64,000 nucleotides of DNA from Streptomyces sp. ISL-98 (GTDB taxonomy: Bacteria; Actinomycetota; Actinomycetes; Streptomycetales; Streptomycetaceae), in contig NZ_JAGGPB010000003.1 in NCBI RefSeq assembly GCF_018614055.1, forward strand, positions 16,567 to 80,566. Direction: 5' to 3'. This document shows positions 44,253 to 54,323 of this stretch, in pieces. Both the position numbers and the translations under genes were made by a program. Each line of letters starts with the position of its first letter. Positions within the stretch are counted from its first letter, which is position 1. The notes under the pieces are model-generated. The model searched no databases, was not told where the DNA came from, and saw only the letters and a program-made list of their open reading frames with translations.

Positions 44253-44756
44253 TCACGCCTGGGAGAGCCTGCCCGTACTTCGCTGCGACCGCTCGTCGCG
44301 TGGCCGTATCCGCGCCGACCTCCGGGCCGCCCGGCGTGCCCGCCGCCGCTCACGCCGCAGTTGACGCGCCGTACTGCTCGGCACGGACACCACGCCGTTG
44401 CGCTGGTTCCACACCTGGCGGGTGACCCACACGTCCAGCACGCCCCACGTGGCGACCACCGTGCTGCCCACACTGCTCAGCACCATCGGGAAGGCGAGCC
44501 ACGACCCCGCGAGCGTGCACAGATAGGCCACCATCGCCTGGATCATCGTCAAGGACGTGATGATCACCGCGCGAACGGCGGCCGTACGCACCGGATCCGG
44601 CAGCCGCGGCCGTACAGCAGGCTCCTCGACCCACAACTGCCGTTGAGCTCCCGCCCCGGCCGTTCCCGCCGCCCGCTTCTCGACGCCTTCGACGTCTTCG
44701 GACCCCTCGAACGCTACTGGCGCTACGGACGCCGTACGGCGTTCTTCCGTGTCCAT
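44253..44756 (-). CDS. Hypothetical membrane protein with Arg-rich tail
   Basis: 167 residues from the ATG at 44756; a GTG at 44792 would add 12. Two adjacent hydrophobic helices (VIITSLTMIQAMVAYLCTLA, FPMVLSSVGSTVVATWGVLD) lie near residues 63-110. The tail is very basic (RRERRRARRAARRSARIRPR) and would stay in the cytoplasm, possibly touching nucleic acid or phospholipid. A promoter TTCGGC-N18-TAGGCT on the minus strand is at 44851-44880. I do not recognise the family. It is convergent with the condensin-like operon, so no shared transcription. Confidence 0.65.
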   Translation of the reverse strand: MDTEERRTASVAPVAFEGSEDVEGVEKRAAGTAGAGAQRQLWVEEPAVRPRLPDPVRTAAVRAVIITSLTMIQAMVAYLCTLAGSWLAFPMVLSSVGSTVVATWGVLDVWVTRQVWNQRNGVVSVPSSTARQLRRERRRARRAARRSARIRPRDERSQRSTGRLSQA

Positions 44757-45106
44757 CGAACCTTCACTCCCCACCACCGCCTGGCGTACCACTCAACTCG
44801 GGCGCGGATCCCCCGTCTTGACGCGCCTTGACGATTGGCTGCCCGTGTTGAGCCTATTTACGCCGTTCCCCCGGGCCGAATGTGGCACGTGCGCCCTCAT
44901 GCGGAACCCGCTCCCCGTACAACAGGACGAACGGGCAGCGCCGAAGATTCCCGCGGAACGGAGAATTCCAGCCATCTGCCCCCCGTACGGCCCCAGACGT
45001 ACTGTGCAGGTGTCCTCCGCCACAGCGGCGCCCGTCAACTCCCGTAATTACAGGACAACTCATGATCAACTCACCACAGCACGGCTGAAAATCGCCCGGA
45101 CGTCTC

Positions 45107-45136
45107 TTCGAGTTGCGGGAGTGGCAGTAGTAGGCT
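45107..45136 (+). promoter_or_regulatory. Promoter of the conservon
   Basis: TTCGAG at 45107-45112 and TAGGCT at 45131-45136 are 18 bases apart, about 67 bases before the cvnA start. The same type of promoter on the minus strand (TTCGGC-N18-TAGGCT, 44880-44851) faces the other way. The remaining part of 44757-45202 holds no gene. Confidence 0.5.
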
Positions 45137-45202
45137 CACGCCGTTTGTTGACAGTTGACGGAAGACCACCCCGCCCCGGCGGGGTCCGAGCTGGGGGAGG
45201 CC

Positions 45203-47974
45203 ATGCGCTTTCGCGGGAAGTCAATCCGCCGGAAGATCGTGGCGTTGCTGCTGGTGCCGCTCGTGTCCCTCACGTCGCTGTGGGGATTCGCCACCGTGAT
45301 CACGGGTCGCGAAGCCAACCAACTGCTGGACGTCGCCTACATCGTCGAGCAGGTGGGCTATCCCATCGAGGACACGGTCAGGGTAATCCAGCAGGAGCGC
45401 CGCCAGACGCTGATCTACCTGGCGGACCCGCGGGCCTCCGACGCCCTCGCCGCCCTCCGCCGCCAGCGCGCGGCCACCGACGAATCCGTCGCGAAGATCA
45501 AGGCGCACGCGCAGGAACCCGCAGTGCGCGACGAGATCCGCCCCCAGGCGGCGAAGCGCCTCGGCACTCTTCTCGAAGCCTTCGAAGACATCGAAACCCT
45601 GCGCCGTTCCGTCGAGAACAGCACGGTCACCAGGCGTCAGGCCCTCGACCGCTACAGCCGCCTCGTCGACCCCTGCTACTCCTTCCTCATGAGCCTCCAC
45701 GCCCTTGAGGACGTGGAGATGGACAAGCAGGGCCGCGCCCTTGTCGGCATCACCCGCGCGCGGGAGATGCTCTCCCGCGAGGACGCCCTGATTGCGTCCG
45801 GCCTTGTCGCCCGCCAGTTCAACGCTCCCGAACTGCGTGAAGCCTCCGCCCTCGTCGCGAACCGCAAGCTGCTCTACGACTCCAACCTGGAGGTCCTGCC
45901 GGCCACCGAGCGCCGCGCCTTCGCGGAATACTGGCGCAGCCCGGCCACCGAGCCCCTGCGCACCGCCGAGGAACGGCTGATCGACGCGGGCCCCACCAAG
46001 AGCCCGCGCGGCGTCACCGCCAAGAGCTGGGACGAGGCCTCGACCGCCGTGCTCGACCACCTCGCCCGCGAGGGAACCGAAGCGGGCAACCGCTACCAGG
46101 ACCGCGTGGAGCCCGTCGCCCTCGACGTCCTCGTCAGAGCGGCCCTTGCCGGTGTGCTCGGCTTCCTCGCCCTGATCGTCTCGCTGTTCCTGTCCGTACG
46201 GATCGGCCGCAGCCTCGTCCGCGACCTCTCCCGCCTGCGCAAGGAGGCCCACGAGGTCTCCGGCGTCCGGCTGCCGAGCGTCATGCGCAGGCTGGCCGCC
46301 GGCGAGCACGTCGACATAGAGACCGAGGCTCCGCGCCTGGAGTACGACAAGAACGAGATCGGCCAGGTCGGCCAGGCCCTCAACACCCTCCAGCGCGCCG
46401 CCGTCGAATCGGCCGTCAAGCAGGCCGACATGCGCCGCGGCGTGTCCGAGGTCTTCGTCAACCTGGCCCGCCGCAACCAGGTCCTCCTCCACCGCCAGCT
46501 CACGCTCCTCGACACCATGGAGCGCCGTACCGAGGACACCGACGAGCTCGCGGACCTCTTCCGCCTCGACCACCTCACCACCCGCATGCGCCGCCACGCC
46601 GAGGGACTCGTCATCCTCTCCGGCGCCTCGGCGTCCCGGCAGTGGCGCAAGCCCGTCCAGCTCATGGACGTCGTACGAGCGGCCGTCGCCGAGGTCGAGG
46701 ACTACGAGCGCATCGAGGTACGCCGCCTGGCACGCATCGGCGTCGGCGGCCCCGCCGTCGCCGACCTCACGCACCTGATCGCCGAACTCCTGGAGAACGC
46801 CACGGTGTTCTCGCCGCCGCACACCGCGGTCCAGGTGCACGGCGAACGCGTCGCAAACGGCTTCACCCTCGAAATCCACGACCGTGGCCTCGGCATGACC
46901 GCCGAAGCCTTGCTGGACGCGAATCTGCGGCTCGCCGAGACGCCCGAGTTCGAGCTGTCGGACACCGACAGGCTCGGCCTGTTCGTGGTCAGCCGGCTCG
47001 CCCAGCGCCAGAACGTCCGCGTCTCGCTCCAGCAGTCCCCGTACGGCGGGACCACCGCCGTAGTGTTCATCCCCGCCACGCTGCTCACAGACGCGCCGGA
47101 GACCAACGGCACCGGCTTCCGGCTCGACCGTAAGCACACCGGTGGCACAGGCGGGCCCGGAGAGGGCCGCCCGACGCTGACGACGCTCACCCGCGTCCCC
47201 GTGGAACTGGCCGCCCAGGCCGTCCTGGACGGCCCGGTCGAACTGGAGCCCCCGCTGGGCGCCCTGGGCCTCGAAGAGGCCTCGCTCGACGGCGTAGGCA
47301 GCACAGGGCCCGGATTCGGCGGCCTCGGCGACATCGACGATACGGAGAGCGAGCGCGGCGGCCTGTTCCGGGCGCGCGAGCGCTCCCGTGACCGCGCCCG
47401 CGATTCCGCCCGCGAGCAGCACCAGCAGGCATCCGACCAGGTGCCCGAGGCAGGCGAGAGCGCGCGCCCCGGCGAGGCGGTCCCGCTGCCCCGCCGCAAG
47501 GCACGGGCCATGCCGACCCTCGTCGCCGACAACGGCCGCCGCGTCAGCGGCGCCAGGCGCACGCCAAGCAGGCCGACCAGTCCCACCACGCCAGCAACAC
47601 CGACAACACCGACCACGCCAACCAGTCCGATCACGCCGACAACACCGACCACGCCCACCGCACCACCCGGATCACCCGCACGGGAACAGGCACCCACAGA
47701 CCAGGGTCCCGGCCTCCCGCCGGGCGGCCTGCCCCGCCGTGTCCGCCAGGCCAATCTCGCGCCGCAACTGCGCGAGGCCGCCTCGGGCCGCACCGAACCC
47801 GCGAACGACGCACCCGGCACCGAGCAGGACGCCGAGCGTGACGCGGAGGAGGTGCGCAGCCGTATGGCCTCGCTCCAGCGCGGCTGGCAGCGCGGCCGCA
47901 GGCAGAACGCCGAGGACGAGCCGGGCCCGGGCGAGACAGCACCAGGAACCACACCAGAGGGGGACGGTCGATGA
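45203..47974 (+). CDS. cvnA: Conservon sensor protein CvnA, histidine-kinase-like
   Basis: 923 residues, ATG at 45203 behind GGGGGAGG. Domains in order: membrane helix at 11-32 (VALLLVPLVSLTSLWGFATV), an extracellular helical nitrate-sensor-like domain to about 305, a second membrane helix at 312-333, HAMP, a dimerisation helix (SEVFVNLARRNQVLLHRQLT), and a HATPase_c domain with LIAELLENATVFSPP and HDRGLGM. No typical phospho-acceptor His box is clear. The last ~230 residues are disordered with Thr-Pro repeats. Conservon A proteins are membrane sensors working with CvnB-D. The cvnB start overlaps the stop. Confidence 0.92.
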   Translation: MRFRGKSIRRKIVALLLVPLVSLTSLWGFATVITGREANQLLDVAYIVEQVGYPIEDTVRVIQQERRQTLIYLADPRASDALAALRRQRAATDESVAKIKAHAQEPAVRDEIRPQAAKRLGTLLEAFEDIETLRRSVENSTVTRRQALDRYSRLVDPCYSFLMSLHALEDVEMDKQGRALVGITRAREMLSREDALIASGLVARQFNAPELREASALVANRKLLYDSNLEVLPATERRAFAEYWRSPATEPLRTAEERLIDAGPTKSPRGVTAKSWDEASTAVLDHLAREGTEAGNRYQDRVEPVALDVLVRAALAGVLGFLALIVSLFLSVRIGRSLVRDLSRLRKEAHEVSGVRLPSVMRRLAAGEHVDIETEAPRLEYDKNEIGQVGQALNTLQRAAVESAVKQADMRRGVSEVFVNLARRNQVLLHRQLTLLDTMERRTEDTDELADLFRLDHLTTRMRRHAEGLVILSGASASRQWRKPVQLMDVVRAAVAEVEDYERIEVRRLARIGVGGPAVADLTHLIAELLENATVFSPPHTAVQVHGERVANGFTLEIHDRGLGMTAEALLDANLRLAETPEFELSDTDRLGLFVVSRLAQRQNVRVSLQQSPYGGTTAVVFIPATLLTDAPETNGTGFRLDRKHTGGTGGPGEGRPTLTTLTRVPVELAAQAVLDGPVELEPPLGALGLEEASLDGVGSTGPGFGGLGDIDDTESERGGLFRARERSRDRARDSAREQHQQASDQVPEAGESARPGEAVPLPRRKARAMPTLVADNGRRVSGARRTPSRPTSPTTPATPTTPTTPTSPITPTTPTTPTAPPGSPAREQAPTDQGPGLPPGGLPRRVRQANLAPQLREAASGRTEPANDAPGTEQDAERDAEEVRSRMASLQRGWQRGRRQNAEDEPGPGETAPGTTPEGDGR

Positions 47975-48411
47975 CCGCACCGAACGCCGCAGCACACGAC
48001 GCCACGAGCCGGGGTTCCGGAGAGCTCAACTGGCTCCTCGACGAGCTCGTCGACCGCGTCGGCAGCATCCGCAAGGCGCTGGTGCTCTCCGGCGACGGGC
48101 TCCCCACCGGCGCCTCCAAGGACCTGACGCGCGAGGACGGCGAACACCTCGCCGCCGTCGCCTCCGGCTTCCACAGCCTCGCCAAGGGCGTCGGCCGTCA
48201 CTTCGAGGCGGGCCGGGTCCGGCAGACCGTGGTGGAGCTGGACGACGCGTTCCTCTTCGTCACCGCGGCGGGCGACGGCAGCTGCCTGGCCGTGCTGTCG
48301 GACTCCGACTCCGACGTGGGCCAGGTCGCGTACGAAATGACGCTGATGGTCAAGCGGGTCGGGGTCCACCTGACGACCGCGCCACGCTCCGGTCTGCCCG
48401 CCGGAGGGTGA
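47971..48411 (+). CDS. cvnB: Roadblock/LC7 domain protein CvnB
   Basis: 146 residues coupled by ATGA to cvnA. The Roadblock/LC7 fold is recognisable: ELNWLLDELVDRVGSIRKAL, VLSGDGLPTGAS, AAVASGFHSLAKGVGRHF, and FVTAAGDGSCLAVLSDSDSD. In eukaryotes and bacteria such proteins regulate small GTPases, which matches the nearby CvnD. It is a cytoplasmic adaptor between CvnA and CvnD. Confidence 0.93.
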   Translation: MTAPNAAAHDATSRGSGELNWLLDELVDRVGSIRKALVLSGDGLPTGASKDLTREDGEHLAAVASGFHSLAKGVGRHFEAGRVRQTVVELDDAFLFVTAAGDGSCLAVLSDSDSDVGQVAYEMTLMVKRVGVHLTTAPRSGLPAGG

Positions 48412-48420
48412 GTGGGTGGC

Positions 48421-48819
48421 ATGAGCGAAGCAACCCAGCAGGGTTCGCCGCACTGGTTCGACGACGACGCGGGTCCGGTCGTACGCCCGTATGCCATGAC
48501 GCGCGGCCGTACGAGCAGCGCGAGCCGGCACCGGCTCGACCTGATCGCGGTGGTCGTGCCGGAGCCCGCGGCGGACGATCCGGGACGAGACCAGACGCTC
48601 GCTCCCGAGCACGTCGAGATCGTCGAACTCTGCAGTGAGGCGCCGCAGTCGATCGCCGAGCTCGCCGCGGGCCTCGACCTCCCCGTCGGGGTGGTCAGGG
48701 TGCTCGTCGGCGACCTCGTCGAGGACGAGCTGGTGCACGTGACCCGTCCCGTACCGCCGGCGGAGCTGCCGGACGAGAGCATCCTTCGCGAGGTAATCAA
48801 TGGTCTTCGGGCGCTCTAG
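48421..48819 (+). CDS. cvnC: DUF742 protein CvnC
   Basis: 132 residues. I prefer the ATG at 48421; the GTG at 48412 sits only three bases after GGAGGG. Motifs of the family are WFDDDAGPVVRPYAMTRGRT, LAPEHVEIVELCSEAPQSIAEL and LPVGVVRVLVGDLVEDELV, a winged-helix-like part. CvnC completes the conservon complex. It overlaps cvnD by 20 bases. Confidence 0.92.
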   Translation: MSEATQQGSPHWFDDDAGPVVRPYAMTRGRTSSASRHRLDLIAVVVPEPAADDPGRDQTLAPEHVEIVELCSEAPQSIAELAAGLDLPVGVVRVLVGDLVEDELVHVTRPVPPAELPDESILREVINGLRAL

Positions 48820-49405
48820 CCGCAAGAAGCGGCCGGTTGAACCGGTCACCCTCAAGATCCTGGTGGCAGGCGGGTTCGGGGTGGGCAAGACCACCCTGGT
48901 GGGGGCGGTCAGTGAGATCAGGCCACTGCGCACCGAGGAGACGCTCACAGAGGCGGGCCGCCCTGTCGACGACATCGACGGTGTGGAGGGCAAGAACACC
49001 ACCACTGTGGCGATGGACTTCGGGCGGATCACGCTCCGCGAAGACCTGGTGCTGTATCTCTTCGGCACGCCGGGACAGGACCGTTTCTGGTTCCTGTGGG
49101 ACGAGCTGGCACAGGGGGCACTCGGCGCGGTCGTGCTCGCCGACACCCGGCGCCTGGAGGACTGCTTCGCGGGCATCGACTACTTCGAGCGCCGTGGCAT
49201 ACCCTTCGCGGTCGCCGTCAACTGCTTCGACGGGGCCGCCCGTTATCCGGTGGAGACGGTACGTACGGCACTTGATCTCGACGAGGAAGTGCCGCTCCTT
49301 CTGTGCGACGCGCGTGACCGCGAGACGGTCAAGGGCGTACTCATCGCGGTGGTCGAGCACGCGCTGACCCGCTCGGCCGACCGGCGCCAGACGGCATCTA
49401 CGTAA
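48800..49405 (+). CDS. cvnD: Small GTPase-like ATP/GTP-binding protein CvnD
   Basis: 201 residues. G1 is LVAGGFGVGKTTLVGAVSEI, G3-like is LFGTPGQDRFWFLWDEL, and the base-specificity motif is replaced by VNCFD, as is usual in this bacterial MglA-like group. It is the output G protein of the conservon, switched by CvnB and CvnA. Last gene of the operon; a terminator hairpin follows. Confidence 0.93.
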   Translation: MVFGRSSRKKRPVEPVTLKILVAGGFGVGKTTLVGAVSEIRPLRTEETLTEAGRPVDDIDGVEGKNTTTVAMDFGRITLREDLVLYLFGTPGQDRFWFLWDELAQGALGAVVLADTRRLEDCFAGIDYFERRGIPFAVAVNCFDGAARYPVETVRTALDLDEEVPLLLCDARDRETVKGVLIAVVEHALTRSADRRQTAST

Positions 49406-49446
49406 CCGCATCGCTGTATCGGCAGCGCCGTAACCGCCCCTAGCGG

Positions 49447-49474
49447 CCCGTACCCCCACCGACAGGGGTACGGG
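49447..49474. terminator. Bidirectional terminator between cvnD and glpK
   Basis: CCCGTACCCC at 49447-49456 and GGGGTACGGG at 49465-49474 form a perfect 10-bp stem with an 8-base loop in the convergent gap. Confidence 0.75.
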
Positions 49475-49502
49475 ACGCCGTCCTCGGGGGACCGGCCCTT
49501 TG

Positions 49503-51035
<1,533 letters not shown>

Positions 51036-51104
51036 GACGTCCCCTCGTCCGAACTTGGCTGAAGCTGTCAGTACTCAGAAGACTGCACTCAGAAGAGACC
51101 GCAC

Positions 51105-51830
51105 TCAGAAGGCTGCGTTGTAGATGAGGCCCGCGACGGCCCCGCCGAGCAGCGGGCCGGCGACCGGCACCCAGGCGTAACCCCAGTCGGACGTGCCCTT
51201 GTTCGGTATCGGCAGCGCCGCATGGATGATGCGCGGGCCCAGGTCGCGGGCCGGGTTGATGGCATAGCCCGTGGGCCCGCCGAGCGACAGGCCGATGCCG
51301 ACGACCAGGAGGGCCACGATAAGCGCCTGGGTGCCGGACTCGCCGAGTCCCTTGGTCATTCCGAACGCCAGGACGGGCAGGACGAGCGCGATCGTCGCGA
51401 TGGTCTCGGTGAGGAGATTGGCGACGGGACTGCGGATCTCCGGAATGGTGGAGAAGATCCCCAGCGTCGGCAGCGCCGTCGCCCCGCCTCTGTTGGCCGC
51501 GAACTGCGCGTAATAGACCAGCCAGGCGAGTACGGCCCCGAGCATCGCGCCGACCATCTGCCCGAGGACGTAGACCGGGACCTTGCCCCACTCGCCGGTG
51601 TCGACGGCGATGCCCAGGGTCACCGCCGGGTTGAGATGCCCTCCGGACAGCGGGGCGGCGGTGTACGCCCCGGCCAGTACGGCGAATCCCCAGCCGAAGG
51701 AGATGACGATCCAGCCGGACGCCTTCGCCTTCGAGTAGTTGAGAGTGACTGCGGCGCACACACCTGCGCCGAACAGGATCAGGATGGCGGTGCCGATGAC
51801 CTCACCGACAAAGATGTCCCCGTTGCTCAT
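51105..51830 (-). CDS. glpF: Glycerol uptake facilitator (MIP family)
   Basis: 241 residues; ATG at 51830 behind AGGAG with a 5-base spacer. Six membrane helices and both aquaporin half-loops are present: [12 protein letters not shown] and [13 protein letters not shown]. The Asp after the second NPAR is typical of aquaglyceroporins, so glycerol is the likely solute. It is first gene of the glpFK operon. Confidence 0.93.
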   Translation of the reverse strand: MSNGDIFVGEVIGTAILILFGAGVCAAVTLNYSKAKASGWIVISFGWGFAVLAGAYTAAPLSGGHLNPAVTLGIAVDTGEWGKVPVYVLGQMVGAMLGAVLAWLVYYAQFAANRGGATALPTLGIFSTIPEIRSPVANLLTETIATIALVLPVLAFGMTKGLGESGTQALIVALLVVGIGLSLGGPTGYAINPARDLGPRIIHAALPIPNKGTSDWGYAWVPVAGPLLGGAVAGLIYNAAF

Positions 51831-52005
51831 GGCGGCTCCTAGGCCCTCGCCCGGGGACGGATCCCCGGTTCTGAAGTGCAGGGGGGGGTGCCGGCGGAAT
51901 CGCCCGTGGGGGAAGCCCCTGGCCCGCGACAGGGAGGGCCCCGGAAGCAGGCCTGTTTCCCGCGCTCCTGGGAGCCGTCGTACGGCGACGCCGACTGACA
52001 ACGGG

Positions 52006-52060
52006 AAGTGTTCACCGGTGCTGATGGAGCGTCAAGGTCGCGGACAGCAACCGCTGTCCG
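52006..52060 (-). promoter_or_regulatory. Putative glpFK promoter and inverted repeat
   Basis: On the minus strand TTGACG (52035-52030) and ACACTT (52011-52006) are 18 bases apart. Directly upstream, CGGACAGC (52041-52048) and GCTGTCCG (52053-52060) form a perfect 8-bp inverted repeat. Further up, near 52068-52105, two similar 16-base GAAACCGGCTC-type direct repeats occur. The leader to glpF would be about 170 bases. 51831-52141 holds no gene. Confidence 0.4.
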
Positions 52061-52141
52061 AGTGCACCGGACTCGAAACCGGCTCGGAACCAGCTTCGAA
52101 CCGGCTCCGGGCCGCCTCTGAACCGATCGCTGTACCGCCCC

Positions 52142-53332
52142 TCAGCGGACGGCGATCACCGAGGAGCCGTGGCCGAACAGACCCTGGTTCGCGGTGAGTC
52201 CGACGCGCGCTCCCGGCACCTGCCGCTCACCCGCCGTACCGCGCAGCTGCCAGGTCAGCTCGCAGACCTGCGCGATCGCCTGGGCGGGCACCGCCTCCCC
52301 GAAGGACGCCAGGCCTCCGCTTGCATTGACCGGAATCCGGCCACCGAGAGCCGTCGCGCCCTCCTGTACGAGCTTCGCGCCCTCCCCTGTCCCGCACAGC
52401 CCGATGTCCTCGTACCACTCCAGCTCCAGGGCGGTGGAGAGGTCGTACACCTCGGCGAGCGAAAGGTCCCCGGGGCCGATGCCCGCCTCTTCGTACGCCG
52501 CCCCGGCGATCGAGGCGCGGAAGGAGTCGGGGGAGGGGGCCACCGCGACGGACGAGTCGGTGGCGATGTCGGGCAGGTCGAGCACGGCCTTCGGGAAGGT
52601 CGGGGTGACGGTGGAGACCGCGCGGATACGGACCGGATTCGCGGCCCCGTGCCGACGGGCGAACTCCATGCTGCACAGGACGAGCGCGGCGGCCCCGTCG
52701 GAGGTCGCGCAGATGTCGAGCAGCCGCAGCGGATCGGCGACGACGGCGGAAGCCGCTACGTCCTCGGCGGTGACGGCCTTGCGGTAGCGGGCGTTGGGGT
52801 TGAGCGCGCCCGCCGCCGCGTTCTTGACCTTGACCTGGGCGAAGTCCTCGACTGTGTCGCCGTACAGCGCCATGCGGCGGCGCGCGTACAGCCCGAAGTA
52901 CGCCGGGTTCGTCGCCCCCAGCACCCGGAAGCGCAGCCAGTCGGGATCGTCGGGGCGGTCACCGCCGGCCGGCGCGAAGAAGCCCTTGGGCGCCGCGTCG
53001 GCTCCCACCACCAGCGCCACGTCAGCCATGCCGGACAGGATCTGGGCGCGGGCGGTGTTGACGGCCTGCGCGCCGGACGCGCAGGCGGCGTACACGCTCG
53101 TCACGCGAGCCCCCTGCCACCCCAGCGCCTGCGCGAACGTCGCCCCCGCCACGTACCCCGGATAGCCGCCGCGGACCGTGTCAGCACCGACCACCGACTG
53201 CACCTCCTGCCAGCCGATCCCGGCATCGGCGAGCGCGGCACGGGCCGCCACCGTCCCGTACTCGACGAAGCTGCGCCCCCACTTGCCCCACGGATGCATC
53301 CCGGCGCCGAGCACCGCCACGTCGCCGGTCAC
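52142..53332 (-). CDS. Thiolase family / lipid-transfer-type protein
   Basis: 396 residues from a GTG coupled by GTGA to the OB-fold gene. The thiolase fold shows VYAACASGAQAVNTARAQIL with the nucleophilic Cys, and later VNASGGLASFGEAVPAQAI with a His-free C-terminal motif and GTAGERQVPGARVGLTANQG. This is the SCP-x-like, non-decarboxylating group seen with DUF35 OB-fold partners. It probably acts in beta-oxidation of branched or sterol-like acyl-CoAs, or in side-chain aldol cleavage. The substrate is not known. Confidence 0.88.
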   Translation of the reverse strand: MTGDVAVLGAGMHPWGKWGRSFVEYGTVAARAALADAGIGWQEVQSVVGADTVRGGYPGYVAGATFAQALGWQGARVTSVYAACASGAQAVNTARAQILSGMADVALVVGADAAPKGFFAPAGGDRPDDPDWLRFRVLGATNPAYFGLYARRRMALYGDTVEDFAQVKVKNAAAGALNPNARYRKAVTAEDVAASAVVADPLRLLDICATSDGAAALVLCSMEFARRHGAANPVRIRAVSTVTPTFPKAVLDLPDIATDSSVAVAPSPDSFRASIAGAAYEEAGIGPGDLSLAEVYDLSTALELEWYEDIGLCGTGEGAKLVQEGATALGGRIPVNASGGLASFGEAVPAQAIAQVCELTWQLRGTAGERQVPGARVGLTANQGLFGHGSSVIAVR

Positions 53333-53796
53333 GACCGCACCTCCGCGGGAGCCGTGGGGACGGGCTGCCAGTGCCAGGTCGTCCAGGTGGTCTCCGCGTC
53401 CTCATGGAGGACACCGGGCACGACCTCGACCTCCATGCCGACCGTCAGATCGGCGGTCGTCAGGCCGGGCGCCGCCTGCCCGAGCACCACGATGCCCTCG
53501 GCCGCGAGCTCGACGGCGACGAGCGTGTACGGCGCCCACGCGACGGCCGGGTCGGACACGTACGGCGAGGGCGGGCGGTATCGGCTGTCGGTGTACGACC
53601 AGACGCGGCCCCGCTTGGACAGGGGCACCTCCGCCGGCTCACCGCCGTGGCAGGCCGGGTTGCGGCAGAAGGCGTCCTGGCGTGGGAAGAAGACCGACGC
53701 GCAGGCCGAGCACCGGGTGCCCAGCAGCCGGAAGTCCTCCTCGTCCGTGTCCACGGTGAACCAACCGGCCACCACGGGTGTGCGCGTACGCGACAA
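53329..53796 (-). CDS. Zn-ribbon/OB-fold (DUF35) acyl-CoA-associated protein
   Basis: 155 residues. The start is a TTG at 53796 close behind GGGGAGGGG. The rubredoxin-like knuckle has four Cys: CSAC at residues 29-32 and CRNPAC some 12 residues later. An OB fold follows (GRVWSYTDSRYRPP, APYTLVAVELAAEGIVVLGQ). These proteins pair with thiolase-like enzymes and help bind acyl-CoA. The promoter region contains a perfect palindrome at 53818-53832. Confidence 0.9.
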   Translation of the reverse strand: MSRTRTPVVAGWFTVDTDEEDFRLLGTRCSACASVFFPRQDAFCRNPACHGGEPAEVPLSKRGRVWSYTDSRYRPPSPYVSDPAVAWAPYTLVAVELAAEGIVVLGQAAPGLTTADLTVGMEVEVVPGVLHEDAETTWTTWHWQPVPTAPAEVRS

Positions 53797-53817
53797 AGCC
53801 CCTCCCCGACACGGAAA

Positions 53818-53832
53818 CTGACGGTACGTCAG
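53818..53832. promoter_or_regulatory. TetR-type palindrome before the OB-fold/thiolase operon
   Basis: CTGACGGTACGTCAG has perfect 6-bp arms around GTA. A CACACT hexamer just upstream on the minus strand would place the transcript start inside it. The size and form suit a TetR-family repressor of acyl-CoA metabolism, whose gene is not in the window unless it is the one at 4352, which is far away. Confidence 0.6.
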
Positions 53833-53845
53833 AAGTGTGCCACGG

Positions 53846-54193
53846 TCAGCGGTTCTCCGCGAGCCACTTGGCTGCGATCTCGGCCAGCTCCCGGTCGCGG
53901 CCCGCCAGCATCATCCGGATCATCTGCACGTCACCGCGCAGGGACCAGGCAGGGTGTCCGAAGGTGGCCGGGTTGTTCTTCTCGATGAAGAAGTGCGCGG
54001 GCCAGGCGGTGCCGTAACCGATGAGCGGCAGCGCCGCGGCGTACCGCTTCCGGCCCCGCGCCAGGCCGTACGCGCTCACCGCGAGCCCGGTGAGGGTGCC
54101 GGTCAGATGGACCCACCGGGTCGCGGCCCGGGAGTGCATCGCCACGTAGTAGGGCCAGAATTCCTCGTACGTATCAAAAGTCTGTGGCTCCAT
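53846..54193 (-). CDS. DUF962 (Mpo1-like) membrane protein
   Basis: 115 residues. Family signatures are EFWPYYVAMHSRAATRWVHL with a conserved His, and AHFFIEKNNPATFGHPAWSL near the C-terminus. Two or three short hydrophobic segments lie between. Yeast Mpo1 is an iron-dependent dioxygenase acting on 2-hydroxy fatty acids; bacterial members are assumed to have a similar lipid oxidation role. The His residues and FGHP block seen here fit. A TGACT/AGTCA inverted repeat (54207-54220) lies just upstream of the start. Confidence 0.88.
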   Translation of the reverse strand: MEPQTFDTYEEFWPYYVAMHSRAATRWVHLTGTLTGLAVSAYGLARGRKRYAAALPLIGYGTAWPAHFFIEKNNPATFGHPAWSLRGDVQMIRMMLAGRDRELAEIAAKWLAENR

Positions 54194-54323
54194 ACGGGCA
54201 CCGTAATGACTCGGCAGTCAACCGTATACGCGCGATCCGCGTCCGAAAGAAGTGTGCGGGCGGCCGGGACCCACGGGGGTGGCCCTGGCCGCTCGTTCCG
54301 TCGGTCTCTCCCTGCTCTCCCTG

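Noticed and set aside
44253..44756. Candidate JetD next to the SMC-like operon
   Set aside because: 167 residues with two membrane helices and a basic tail; too small and of the wrong character for a Toprim-type nuclease, and on the opposite strand.
44749..45708. 319-codon frame across the gap before cvnA
   Set aside because: It runs out of frame through the start of cvnA, has no ribosome site and is Arg/Pro-rich.
46702..49176. 824-codon frame opposite cvnA to cvnD
   Set aside because: Ser/Arg-rich shadow of four recognisable conservon genes.
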